Positions 50,811 through 59,313 of a DNA stretch of 62,494 nt are shown here, in pieces (position 1 is the first letter of the stretch; the number at the start of each line of letters is the position of its first letter). Source of the stretch: an uncultured Eubacteriales bacterium (lineage in GTDB: Bacteria; Bacillota; Clostridia; Oscillospirales; CAG-272); contig CAKXXW010000009.1 in NCBI GenBank assembly GCA_934378145.1, positions 1 through 62,494 of the forward strand, read 5' to 3'. A program made the translations under genes and the position numbers. The notes under the pieces were generated by a model that had not been told where the DNA came from, did not search any database, and saw only the letters and a list, made by a program, of their open reading frames with translations.

Positions 50811-51473
50811 TTATTTGCCGGCTTCAAGAGCCTTTACCGCCTTGACGACGCGGCTCGTGCCGAGCCTGTCGGCTCCGAGGTTTATGAAATCCTCCGCATC
50901 CTTAAGGTCGGCAATGCCTCCGGCAGCCTTGACCTTTACATTCGCTCCGCTGTACTTTCTCATAAGGCTGACATCCTCGCGCGTGGCGCCGCCCTTTGAA
51001 AAGCCCGTCGAGGTCTTTATATAGTCGGCTCCCGACTCGGTGACGATGCGGCACATACGGATCTTCTCGTCCTCGGTGAGCAGGCAGGTCTCTATTATGA
51101 CCTTGAGCAGCTTTCCGCGGCAGGCAGCCTTTATCGCCTTTATCTCGTCAAGCACATAGGCGTCGTTCCCCTCGCGAAGAGCGCCGAGATTTATCACCAT
51201 ATCTATCTCGTCGGCTCCGGCATCAACGGCGTCGGAAGTCTCGAAGACCTTCGAGGCGGTCGTGTTGTAGCCGTTCGGGAAGCCTATGACGGTGCAGATC
51301 GCGAGCCTGTCGCCGACATATTCCTTAGCCTTTTTCACATAGCAGGGCGGGATGCAGACCGATGCCGTGTGATATTTCATTCCGTCGTCGCATACGGCGC
51401 GGATCTCATCCCATGTAGCGGTCTGCGAGAGCAGTGTGTGGTCGCAGCGCGAAAGTATCTCTTTGATTTCCAT
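50811..51473 (-). CDS. deoC: Deoxyribose-phosphate aldolase
   Basis: Cleaves deoxyribose 5-phosphate to glyceraldehyde 3-phosphate and acetaldehyde. 220 residues; Schiff-base Lys in DYIKTSTGFS, and the second Lys/Asp relay in KVIIETCLLT and VKAAGGI. ATG 51473 by family length; AGGAGG lies 10 bp upstream. The iron alcohol dehydrogenase gene at 59314 could in principle deal with acetaldehyde-type products, but it is distant. Confidence 0.96.
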   Translation of the reverse strand: MEIKEILSRCDHTLLSQTATWDEIRAVCDDGMKYHTASVCIPPCYVKKAKEYVGDRLAICTVIGFPNGYNTTASKVFETSDAVDAGADEIDMVINLGALREGNDAYVLDEIKAIKAACRGKLLKVIIETCLLTEDEKIRMCRIVTESGADYIKTSTGFSKGGATREDVSLMRKYSGANVKVKAAGGIADLKDAEDFINLGADRLGTSRVVKAVKALEAGK

Positions 51474-51507
51474 AACAGTGTAAGCCTCCTTTTTATTTCC
51501 TGTTAAA

Positions 51508-51536
51508 ATTATATCACATCGTCGGAATTTTGTAAA
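51508..51536 (-). promoter_or_regulatory. deoC-deoD-deoB promoter
   Basis: Minus strand TTTACA (51531-51536), 17 bp, TATAAT (51508-51513). Confidence 0.75.
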
Positions 51537-51538
51537 GA

Positions 51539-51578
51539 GAAAAAAGAGTTTCCCGCCCTTCCGGGGCTGAGAAACTCT
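51539..51578 (-). terminator. murQ operon terminator
   Basis: Minus strand AGAGTTTC stem closing on GAAACTCT with a GC-rich interior, followed by TTTTTTCTC. Confidence 0.85.
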
Positions 51579-51583
51579 CATTA

Positions 51584-52414
51584 TTATTTTATTCCCATAG
51601 AATCGAGCGCGCCGCGTATCGAACCGCAGCGGTCAAGTCCGTCCTCCGCGGTCTTACGGTCACAGCCGGAGATCTTCATAATGATGCCAACAGCCCTCTC
51701 GTACAGCTTTTCGTTCGTCGGCGCGACATTTATCATGAGGTTTCCGCAGACCTTGCCGGTCTTCACCATGGCTCCGGTCGAGATCATATTGAGAACGAGC
51801 TTCTGCGCCGTTCCCGCCTTCATACGGGTCGACCCCTGGATGACCTCGGGACCCGTCTTCGGAACTATTTTTATATCGGCGAAGGGCAGCATCGCGCCCT
51901 TTTCGTTGCAGGCAACGGCGACGGTCACGGCTCCGAGCGTCTTCGCGCGCTTCAAAACTCCGATGCAGAAGGGCGCGCCGCCCGAAGCCGAAAGCGCCAC
52001 GACCGTGTCTCGTTCTCCGACGCCTTCATTATCAACGGCTCTCGCCCCCATCTCTTCGCTGTCCTCGGCTCCCTCGACGGCGCGGAACATAGCTCCCTCT
52101 CCTCCCGCGATCACGCCGCGGACAAGGTCGGGGGAAACGCCGTAAGTCGGGGGACATTCGGAGGCATCGACGACCCCGAGCCTGCCCGATGTTCCGGCTC
52201 CGAAGTAAAGCAGCCTTCCGCCCTTCTCAAAAGAAGCGGCTGCGGCATCGACCGCGGCGGCTATCGAGGGGATCTCGGCTCTCACGGCGGCGGCGACCTT
52301 CGCGTCCTCGTCGTTGATCGCCCGCATCATATCCTCGGTCGACATTTTGTCGATATGGAGAGTATTTTCGTTTATCCTCTCTGTCGGGAGGGTATTATAG
52401 TCGTTTCTCGGCAT
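51584..52414 (-). CDS. murQ: N-acetylmuramic acid 6-phosphate etherase
   Basis: Cleaves the lactyl ether of MurNAc-6-P to GlcNAc-6-P in cell-wall recycling. 276 residues: SIS domain, GAGTSGRLGVVDASECPPTYG, EDSEEMGA, STRMKAGTAQKL. No MurNAc PTS (murP) is adjacent; the MFS transporter in the same operon may be the sugar entry route. Overlaps the GDPD gene by 20 bp. Confidence 0.95.
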   Translation of the reverse strand: MPRNDYNTLPTERINENTLHIDKMSTEDMMRAINDEDAKVAAAVRAEIPSIAAAVDAAAASFEKGGRLLYFGAGTSGRLGVVDASECPPTYGVSPDLVRGVIAGGEGAMFRAVEGAEDSEEMGARAVDNEGVGERDTVVALSASGGAPFCIGVLKRAKTLGAVTVAVACNEKGAMLPFADIKIVPKTGPEVIQGSTRMKAGTAQKLVLNMISTGAMVKTGKVCGNLMINVAPTNEKLYERAVGIIMKISGCDRKTAEDGLDRCGSIRGALDSMGIK

Positions 52415-53240
52415 CTTTCTTATCTCCGGGTATGAAATTTTCGAATATCGGACATTCTCCGCGCCCGACGAACTTTTCGTAGGATTCCTCGCTCCTCACG
52501 GTCCAGACACACCGCCTCGCGCGGAAAATCCGGGTCGTGAGCCTTAAGGCAAACAGCCGCGGAAAGGTCATATCGTAGGCTATGAAATCGGGACGCGCGA
52601 GGATATTCGTTCTCAGCGATGTGAGAAGATAGGGCCTGACCTTCGCGCTCGTCTCGTTACGCTTGATAAAGTCCGTCATGAGCTGACCGCGGATTATCTT
52701 CGGCCTCAGCTTCTTCATCCTGTGGAGCAGGACGGGATTGAAGGATTCTATCACGAACTCGCCGTCATAGGCATCGAGCATCGGAGCTATCGTGTCGCAA
52801 AGGAGCGTGTCAAAGGTCTCGCCCTTAAGCTCGATCAGAAGCGCGACCTTCCCGTCGACGGCTTCGAGCAGCTCGGCAAAGGTCGGGATCCTCTCGTCGG
52901 TGTCGCCGAGCCTCAGAAGGCTCAGCTCGCCGTATGTCAGCTCGGAAACCTTCCTGTCCACCCCGCACATACGGAGCAGCGAGCTGTCGTGCATGATCAC
53001 CGGCACGCCGTCGGACGAGAGCTGAACATCGGTCTCTATCCCGAAGCCGTGAGATACGGCATTTCTGAATGCACTCATTGAATTTTCGGGAATGTTCTCC
53101 TCCTCCGACCACAGCCCGCGGTGCGCATAGCCCTTATCGGGAAGGCTGAACCTTCTCCTCGGGAAGCGCGGCGCTATCATGAGCAGATGGATCACAAAAA
53201 GGATGATCCCCGCGTTAAGAACGGTATAAAGTGTCTGCAT
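52395..53240 (-). CDS. Glycerophosphodiester phosphodiesterase
   Basis: 281 residues with one N-terminal membrane helix (residues 5-25) and a TIM-barrel GDPD domain: AHRGLWSEEENIPENS, GIETDVQLSSDGVPVIMHD with catalytic His and metal Glu/Asp. Hydrolyses glycerophosphodiesters to glycerol 3-phosphate; membrane anchored, so it probably works on lipids or teichoic-acid fragments. TGATG overlap with the MFS gene. Confidence 0.93.
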   Translation of the reverse strand: MQTLYTVLNAGIILFVIHLLMIAPRFPRRRFSLPDKGYAHRGLWSEEENIPENSMSAFRNAVSHGFGIETDVQLSSDGVPVIMHDSSLLRMCGVDRKVSELTYGELSLLRLGDTDERIPTFAELLEAVDGKVALLIELKGETFDTLLCDTIAPMLDAYDGEFVIESFNPVLLHRMKKLRPKIIRGQLMTDFIKRNETSAKVRPYLLTSLRTNILARPDFIAYDMTFPRLFALRLTTRIFRARRCVWTVRSEESYEKFVGRGECPIFENFIPGDKKDAEKRL

Positions 53241-54895
53241 CAGTCGGCATCTCCGAGGTTTTCAAGCAAGCCCTTCTTCGGCACGGGCTTCGAGTCGCCG
53301 TGCTTCACAAAGAGCATCGTTATGAAGGACAGAACGACAAATACCGTTGCGAACGGGAAAAGAAATTCCTTGCGTATATCCATAAAGGCTCCGCCGAGTA
53401 CGGGCGCCACTATCTGCGCCGCCATGCTTGCCGAATAGTAGAATCCGGTATAGCGTCCGACATCGCTCCCCGTCGCCAGCTCGACGACCATCGGGAAGCT
53501 GTTTATGCTTATGGCGGTCCAGCCGATGCCCGAAAGCCCGAACACGACATTTATGAGCCACACGGGACTTGTATTGCGCAGGAAGCTCCCGGAGAGGAAG
53601 GATACGCAGAGCAGTCCTATACCTATAAGTATCGTCTTCTTTCTCCCGATCTTCGTAGAAAGCACCGTGACCGGAACGAAGGCGAGCATCGTCACGGCTC
53701 CGCCGACCAGCAGTGCCGAATTGAAATCGAGTCCGAGAACATCCCCCGCGTATATCGAATACTTCGACTGCACCGAGTTATATCCGATGAACCAGAAGGC
53801 GACCGACAGCAGAAGGAAGATGAGTGAGCGCAGCTCGCCCTTTGTAAGGTGCCTCTTGTGCTGCTTTGCAAGCTCCTCCTCCTCTTCGTTGTTCACATTG
53901 TATTCCCGACTTATCCTGTCGGCATCTGCGACCCATTCCGGTTCCCTGACGGTAAAGGTGAACACCGCGAGCGCTGCGAGCATTATTCCGGCGACCGTGA
54001 GGAAGAACGGGAAATAGTTCATAAGTGCATTCTCGGGCTTGCCCGTACCGAATATCACTCCGAGGATTATCACTATCGCAATGGCGACCGCGCTGAGCAT
54101 ATTCACGACCGCGTTCCCCTTGGAGCGCAGGGGCTTCGGCGTGATGTCGGGCATAAGCGCCACCGCGGGAGAGCGGAAGGTACTCATCGCCAGAAGAAGA
54201 AGGAACAGAAGTCCTATGAAAAGTATTATCGGGAAAGGTCTTGCCGTCGTCTGCTGCCATGCATAGTCCTGCCTTGCCTCGACGGTCAGCTTCTGGTAAA
54301 AGCTCTCGAGCCTCGAAAGATAGCCTTTAAGCTCCCCCTCGGCGTCGCCGATTATGCGGCGGAATTCGTCGACCCTTGCCGAATCGGGAGCGATATTGCC
54401 CGACAGCACGAAGAGGTCGCGCGTGACCTTTATCTGAGAATTCATCCCCGGAAGGCGCGGCTCAAAGGCATCCTGCACCTTTCCGCAGTTCTTATCGTAA
54501 AGTATCCCGAGGATGTCGCGCCGCTCTTCGCTGTCCTCGCCCGAAAGCACCGCGTCGAATCTTCCGTTCACCGACTCGTTTATGTGCTTCATCTGAAGGT
54601 TGTCCGAAACGGTCAGCGTCACAAAAAGCGCACACGCCACGACGGTACCTGCGATTATGAAGGGCTTTCTTCTGCCCCATTTCGTCTTCGTGCGGTCGGA
54701 GATCGTGCCAAAGAGCGGGAGCATAAAGAGCGCCAGCAGATTGTCGAGCGACATTATGATGCCCGACAGAAACTGCGACATTCCGAATTTATCGTTGAGT
54801 ATCTTCGGGATTATCGTATCGTAGGTCTGCCAGAAGAGCTGTATTATGAAGAAAGCAAGCCCGATGAGCATTACTCTCTTATAGTTTAGCTTCAT
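53240..54895 (-). CDS. MFS/GPH-type sugar transporter
   Basis: 551 residues, twelve membrane helices. The GPH/SLC45-like start QLFWQTYDTIIPKIL and the loop RTKTKWGRRKPF are visible. It carries an unusual hydrophilic insertion of about 120 residues (about 105-225, RFDAVLSGEDSEERRDILG...) between helices 3 and 4, probably outside the cell. Operon with murQ suggests an amino sugar or muropeptide substrate (inference). Confidence 0.85.
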   Translation of the reverse strand: MKLNYKRVMLIGLAFFIIQLFWQTYDTIIPKILNDKFGMSQFLSGIIMSLDNLLALFMLPLFGTISDRTKTKWGRRKPFIIAGTVVACALFVTLTVSDNLQMKHINESVNGRFDAVLSGEDSEERRDILGILYDKNCGKVQDAFEPRLPGMNSQIKVTRDLFVLSGNIAPDSARVDEFRRIIGDAEGELKGYLSRLESFYQKLTVEARQDYAWQQTTARPFPIILFIGLLFLLLLAMSTFRSPAVALMPDITPKPLRSKGNAVVNMLSAVAIAIVIILGVIFGTGKPENALMNYFPFFLTVAGIMLAALAVFTFTVREPEWVADADRISREYNVNNEEEEELAKQHKRHLTKGELRSLIFLLLSVAFWFIGYNSVQSKYSIYAGDVLGLDFNSALLVGGAVTMLAFVPVTVLSTKIGRKKTILIGIGLLCVSFLSGSFLRNTSPVWLINVVFGLSGIGWTAISINSFPMVVELATGSDVGRYTGFYYSASMAAQIVAPVLGGAFMDIRKEFLFPFATVFVVLSFITMLFVKHGDSKPVPKKGLLENLGDAD

Positions 54896-54908
54896 TGGTG
54901 CGTCCTCC

Positions 54909-55460
54909 TTAATATCCGAGCATAAGTGCCGCCTTAAGCACCGCAGCCTGCGTCTTCGCGTCCTTTATTTCTCCCGAAAGTATCATTTCCTTCATCTTCG
55001 CGAAGGGTATCCTTGCCGGTTCGATGAATTCGTCGTCGTCAAAGTGAGTCTCACCGAAGCTGAGTCCCGTCGCAAGGTACATATATATGACCTCGTCAAG
55101 GATAGCAAGCGAGGTATAAAGCTCACCGATGAAGCGCAGCCCGGAGCAGGAAGCTCCCGTCTCCTCGAGCAGCTCACGCCTCGCTGCGGCGGCATGATCC
55201 TCGCCCGGGTGATCGAGCTTTCCCGCCGGTATCTCCGTCGTTATCTCCGAGAAGGGATACCTGAACTGCTTCACACAGAGGATCTCGCCTTCGTCGGTCA
55301 CGGGGACGACGCAGACGGCGCCGGGGTGCCTCACGACCTCGCGCAGAGCCTCCTTGCCGTCGGGAAGGCGCACGGTATCACGGAAGACCTTTATGATCTT
55401 GCCGTCATATATCTTTTCCGAAGCGATACCGACCTCGGCTAGGCTTTCGTTTTTATCCAT
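54909..55460 (-). CDS. NUDIX hydrolase, ADP-ribose pyrophosphatase type
   Basis: 183 residues. Nudix box AGKLDHPGEDHAAAARRELLEETGA split here as AGKLDHPGED and RRELLEETGA, one residue longer than the usual spacing before the first Glu. VVRHPGAVCVVPV and PAGKLD are typical of ADP-ribose pyrophosphatases. First gene of the operon nudix-MFS-GDPD-murQ. Confidence 0.9.
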   Translation of the reverse strand: MDKNESLAEVGIASEKIYDGKIIKVFRDTVRLPDGKEALREVVRHPGAVCVVPVTDEGEILCVKQFRYPFSEITTEIPAGKLDHPGEDHAAAARRELLEETGASCSGLRFIGELYTSLAILDEVIYMYLATGLSFGETHFDDDEFIEPARIPFAKMKEMILSGEIKDAKTQAAVLKAALMLGY

Positions 55461-55496
55461 AGGGCATTACCCTCCGCATTATGTAATAATGCTATT

Positions 55497-55525
55497 ATTA
55501 TATAGCATAATCATCAAAAAGTAAA
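55497..55525 (-). promoter_or_regulatory. Promoter of the nudix-MFS-GDPD-murQ operon
   Basis: Minus strand TTTACT (55520-55525), 17 bp, TATAAT (55497-55502). Confidence 0.7.
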
Positions 55526-55537
55526 TAGCCCGAACAA

Positions 55538-55580
55538 AAACGGTGTTAAAAAACTCAAAATGAGTTTTTTAACACCGTTT
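55538..55580 (-). terminator. Long symmetrical terminator with 20-bp arms
   Basis: Two perfect 20-bp arms (55538-55557 and 55561-55580) around AAA, with the T-rich part inside the stem. It ends the DUF4430 gene (stop 55602) on the minus strand. Confidence 0.75.
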
Positions 55581-55601
55581 GTGACTCATACCGGAATATT
55601 A

Positions 55602-56192
55602 TCAGGCAGCCTCGTCCGTTTCTTCGGGGAGGACCTCATAACCGTCGGTATATGTGTTGTCATAGAAAAGATTAAGAGTCAGGTAGTCTCCGTCCTTGAG
55701 CTGGACCTCCGCAGCGGACTCGATAGGTTCGCCGTTGAGCGCCCATTTCCAATAGAAGATGTCATAATACTGCACCTTCTGCTTATCCTTCTCACCGAAG
55801 CGCTGGCTGAGGACTTTTCCCGTAAGGTAGGTCGTACCGTCGTAGGTTATCGAATCGACAGTGCCGTTTGCGATACTTACCGTGGCACCGCGAAGGTCGG
55901 CAAGACGCTGGAGCGCGAGGATCGGCGTTACCACCTCTCCGTCATTGTATCCGATGGTGAGCGGAGCGGCGCCGATAACGGGATCGCCGTCCTCATCGTC
56001 GATCTTGGTCTGATCCGCCATACTGACGCCGGAAGTAACGATAAGTCTGATATCCATATGATTGGGATATTCGTCGGTGGTCACCTCTTCGGTCTTAGAA
56101 CCGTCGCCGCGGTTCATGTGCATACATGATGTGAATGACAGGAGTAAAAGAAGTACAGCCATTGCCAAGGTTAATACTCTGAGTTTTTTCAT
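55602..56192 (-). CDS. Lipoprotein with DUF4430 domain
   Basis: 196 residues from ATG 56192 (ribosome site GGAGG). Lipobox ...LLSFTSC near residue 23, a short linker, then a C-terminal transcobalamin-like DUF4430 domain with IFYWKWALNGEPIES and VQLKDGDYLTLNLFYDN. Such domains act as surface ligand-binding or adhesion modules; ligand unknown. Single-gene unit with a perfect consensus promoter. Confidence 0.82.
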   Translation of the reverse strand: MKKLRVLTLAMAVLLLLLSFTSCMHMNRGDGSKTEEVTTDEYPNHMDIRLIVTSGVSMADQTKIDDEDGDPVIGAAPLTIGYNDGEVVTPILALQRLADLRGATVSIANGTVDSITYDGTTYLTGKVLSQRFGEKDKQKVQYYDIFYWKWALNGEPIESAAEVQLKDGDYLTLNLFYDNTYTDGYEVLPEETDEAA

Positions 56193-56222
56193 AAAAAATA
56201 CCTCCGTTGCATACTGCTTTTT

Positions 56223-56251
56223 ATTATACAACCCTTTTCACCGCCTGTCAA
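56223..56251 (-). promoter_or_regulatory. Promoter of the DUF4430 lipoprotein
   Basis: Minus strand TTGACA (56246-56251), 17 bp, TATAAT (56223-56228), exact consensus. Confidence 0.88.
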
Positions 56252-56268
56252 GCATTTTTTTGTAACCT

Positions 56269-58710
56269 TCAGCCGCCCGTCTCACTTTCTTCACCCAAAG
56301 AGGACCCGTCGCGCCTTCCGAATATCCTTGATGAGAGGTTTGAATGGAGCGGACAGCCGCAGTTGTACTGCTTTTCGACCTCCGAAATTCCGCAATAGCG
56401 GCCTTCCTTCATCGACGAGGCAAAATATGCCCTGCCCACCCCCGAAAATTCGGGCGACATACATATCCGGTCCCCCGCGGCATATTGCGCGTCGGAGACG
56501 AATATCTGCTCCGGAAAGTCGCGCGCAACGCGCAAAAGCCCCACCCGTATCACATTATCACGCGGGCAGTAGGGGGTCGCGACGCCGCCTCCCTTCTCGT
56601 CGTAGTCGACAAGGATATGCCGGTCGCAAAGGCTCATCGGCTGTGTTCCGGAGACGAACCAACCGGTCTCCTCACGATCTCCCCGCGGATCACAGGCGCA
56701 GGCTCCGGTCATTATCTTCCCCGAATCGCGGCAAAAGCTCGCCTGCACCAGATTTTCGGGGAGCGGAAATGTCTTTACCCCGCCCGACGCAAGTATATTT
56801 TCGTGAAGCGAAGTCATAACGGCATTAAATGTCTCGCTGCACACCGTCCTCGTGCTGTCGGGAAGAGCCGAGGGGTACTCGTTTCCGTACCACACCCCGC
56901 AGAGGTAGTAGGGAGTGTAGCCTATGAACCACCTGTCGCAACTGTTCTGCGTCGTACCGGTCTTTCCGGCGATCTCAATGTCATCGCGAAGGCTTATCTT
57001 CACGCCCGAAGTCCCCGTGACGACCCGTTCGAGGAGCTTTGTCATAACGGCGGCATTGCCTTCGCCGATCACCCTGCGCTGCTCTCCGTCATTCCCGAGA
57101 AGGACCTTTCCGTCGTAGGTCATAACGAGCGAATACGAACTCGGCTTACTGTAAATGCCTCCGTTTGCAAAGGCCGAATACGCCGCCGTAAGCTCGCGCA
57201 GGGTCACCCCCCTGCTCTGCTGTCCGAGCGCCAGCGCCGCCGCTCCCCTGTCCTGCGGCAGGAGGCTGTCAAGTCCGAAGCCCTCCGTAAGGTACCTGTA
57301 CGCCTTCTCTTCACCGAGGTCGTAAAGCGCTCTCACGGCGACCGTGTTGAGCGAATTCTCTATCGCGTAGCGGACATTCGTCAGCCCGCGGAAGGTCATC
57401 GTGGCATTATTCGGCCATGTCCGGTAGCCGCCGTCGCCGTCGTCATTGAACTCGACCGGGATGTCATCGTAAACGGTCGCCCATGTGAGTACTCCCTCCT
57501 CAAGCCCCGGAGCGTAGACCGAGAGGGGCTTCACCGTCGACCCCGAAGGCCGCTTCGTGTCGGTCGCATAGCTCTGCACCCTGTCCCCCGTCTTCGCTCC
57601 GATATTCCCAGCGACCCCGAGGATCGCGCCCGTGTACGGATCCATCACGATCAGAGCGCTTCTGCCCTGCCCGTCATTGTCGGGAAAATTCGACGCATCC
57701 GCGTAGTACTCCCCGACCCGCTTCTGCACCTCCGGATCCTCAAGCGTGTATATCTTAAGCCCCCCGCCGTAAACGAGCCGGCTCGCCGCCTCCCTCGAAT
57801 ATCCCAGCTCGGCTTCAAGGTCGCCGATGATGTCGTTTATCACCATATCGACATACCACGAATTCACGCCGCTTTTCTCCTCCGAGGGTGAAAGGCTGAG
57901 TTCCTTCCCGTAAGCCCCGTCAAATTCTTCACGCGAGATATATCCCTGCGATAGCATCTCGGAGAGTATCACATCGCGCCGCGCGGCGTTGTTTTCGGGG
58001 TGCTTTATCGGGTCGTAATACGAGGGATTCTTCGTTATCGCGGCAATGCAGGCACATTCGGCAAGGCTGAGCTCACACACCGGCTTTGAAAAATACCTCT
58101 CCGCCGCCGCGCCGACGCCGTAACAGTTGCCCGAAAGGTTTATTATATTGAGGTAAAGCTCAAGTATCTCGTCCTTGTCGAGCTTTGTCTCAAGGTCGAG
58201 CGCGTAAACTATCTCCTGCAGCTTCCGCTCGGGCGTGACCTCGTCCCTGCCGGTGAGATTCTTCACAAGCTGCTGCGTGATGGTCGAGGCTCCGTAGCCC
58301 GACGAGGAATGGATCAGATAGTTCACGCCGGCGCGCGCCGTGCGGTAAAAGTCCACACCTCGGTGACTGTAAAAGCGCTTGTCCTCTATGGCAACAAAGG
58401 CGTTCACAAGGTCATCGGGGATCTCCGTGATAGGCACAAAGGTCCTCACATAAGAACCGCGCAGACTCCCGCCGTCAAGCTCGCGGGCATCTCCGTTTTC
58501 GTCAAAATAATATAGCTTCGTGACCGAATCGCTGAGTACCCCGTCGGTCAGCGACATATCGAATTCTCTCTTTATCCCGTGCGACGAGGCGTAAAGTACC
58601 AGCCCCGCAATGCAGGCAAGCGCGATCAGCGCAAGAACCGCGCAGACAGTAAAAAACACCCGCAGAAAGCGGCGAGAGCGCCGGTGTGCGGCTTCCTTTT
58701 CTCTTTTCAT
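56269..58710 (-). CDS. Class A penicillin-binding protein (PBP1A-like)
   Basis: Bifunctional cell-wall synthase, 813 residues. One N-terminal membrane helix (17-42), a glycosyltransferase family 51 domain with catalytic Glu in AIEDKRFYSHRG, ASTITQQLVKNL and RKLQE, then a transpeptidase domain with nucleophile Ser in SGSTVKP, ENSLNT and KTGTTQNS. The C-terminal 150 residues have many Cys (CACDPRG, CDRH, CGCP) and no recognised domain. Monocistronic. Confidence 0.95.
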   Translation of the reverse strand: MKREKEAAHRRSRRFLRVFFTVCAVLALIALACIAGLVLYASSHGIKREFDMSLTDGVLSDSVTKLYYFDENGDARELDGGSLRGSYVRTFVPITEIPDDLVNAFVAIEDKRFYSHRGVDFYRTARAGVNYLIHSSSGYGASTITQQLVKNLTGRDEVTPERKLQEIVYALDLETKLDKDEILELYLNIINLSGNCYGVGAAAERYFSKPVCELSLAECACIAAITKNPSYYDPIKHPENNAARRDVILSEMLSQGYISREEFDGAYGKELSLSPSEEKSGVNSWYVDMVINDIIGDLEAELGYSREAASRLVYGGGLKIYTLEDPEVQKRVGEYYADASNFPDNDGQGRSALIVMDPYTGAILGVAGNIGAKTGDRVQSYATDTKRPSGSTVKPLSVYAPGLEEGVLTWATVYDDIPVEFNDDGDGGYRTWPNNATMTFRGLTNVRYAIENSLNTVAVRALYDLGEEKAYRYLTEGFGLDSLLPQDRGAAALALGQQSRGVTLRELTAAYSAFANGGIYSKPSSYSLVMTYDGKVLLGNDGEQRRVIGEGNAAVMTKLLERVVTGTSGVKISLRDDIEIAGKTGTTQNSCDRWFIGYTPYYLCGVWYGNEYPSALPDSTRTVCSETFNAVMTSLHENILASGGVKTFPLPENLVQASFCRDSGKIMTGACACDPRGDREETGWFVSGTQPMSLCDRHILVDYDEKGGGVATPYCPRDNVIRVGLLRVARDFPEQIFVSDAQYAAGDRICMSPEFSGVGRAYFASSMKEGRYCGISEVEKQYNCGCPLHSNLSSRIFGRRDGSSLGEESETGG

Positions 58711-58850
58711 AAGGGTAATAACCTCCCGTTTTCTCCCGGCAGAGCCGAGGCAATATCTTACAAACTATTATTTGCGCGCGGGCGGTTAATATTCCGCGGG
58801 CGGGAGAAAATATGGTTACGGGAAATAACAGGTAAAAAGGAGATCCTTTT

Positions 58851-59240
58851 ATGTTCAGAACAGGCAAAAGGCTTTATCTTATATTCTGCACCGCGGCGGC
58901 GGCGATCCTCATATTCTCGGTCGTGTCGCTCCGGCGCTCGGGTGAATTTGAAAGGGTAAAGGAAAGCCTCCGCGACGACGCGGCGGAAATGGTGATAGAA
59001 AAGCTCGATGACCCCGATATGACGGTGGTGATCCGCGAGCGGGGCGGAAAGCTCTGCCTCCTCACGCGCGACGGCAGGCTGATCGCCGATACCGGCATCG
59101 GCACCGATGTCCTGCCCGAATCGGAGCGCGCGCGCCTCAGGGACGGGATCGAGATAAAGGCGTCCGACCTTGCCGAATACCTCAGACAGAAAAAAGCGGC
59201 ATCCGACAAAGCCTCGGATACCTCCGCCCGCGACCAATAG
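58851..59240 (+). CDS. Small membrane-anchored BofC-C-like protein
   Basis: 129 residues: one N-terminal helix (7-26), then VVIRERGGKLCLLTRDGRL and GTDVLPESERARLRDGIEI, a pattern seen in short Bacillota proteins related to the C-terminal part of BofC, a regulator of forespore-to-mother-cell signalling. Function not established; assignment rests on pattern only. Ribosome site AAAAGGAG. Divergent from the PBP gene. Confidence 0.6.
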   Translation: MFRTGKRLYLIFCTAAAAILIFSVVSLRRSGEFERVKESLRDDAAEMVIEKLDDPDMTVVIRERGGKLCLLTRDGRLIADTGIGTDVLPESERARLRDGIEIKASDLAEYLRQKKAASDKASDTSARDQ

Positions 59241-59260
59241 CGGAAATCTGAAATATACTG

Positions 59261-59295
59261 AAAAAGTCCCCGGACTGGAACAGCCCGGGGACTTT
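59261..59295 (-). terminator. Terminator of the alcohol dehydrogenase gene
   Basis: AAAGTCCCCGG (59263-59273) with CCGGGGACTTT (59285-59295) and TTTTTC on the minus strand; also follows the plus-strand gene ending at 59240. Confidence 0.85.
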
Positions 59296-59313
59296 GATAA
59301 TATGCAATCGGTA

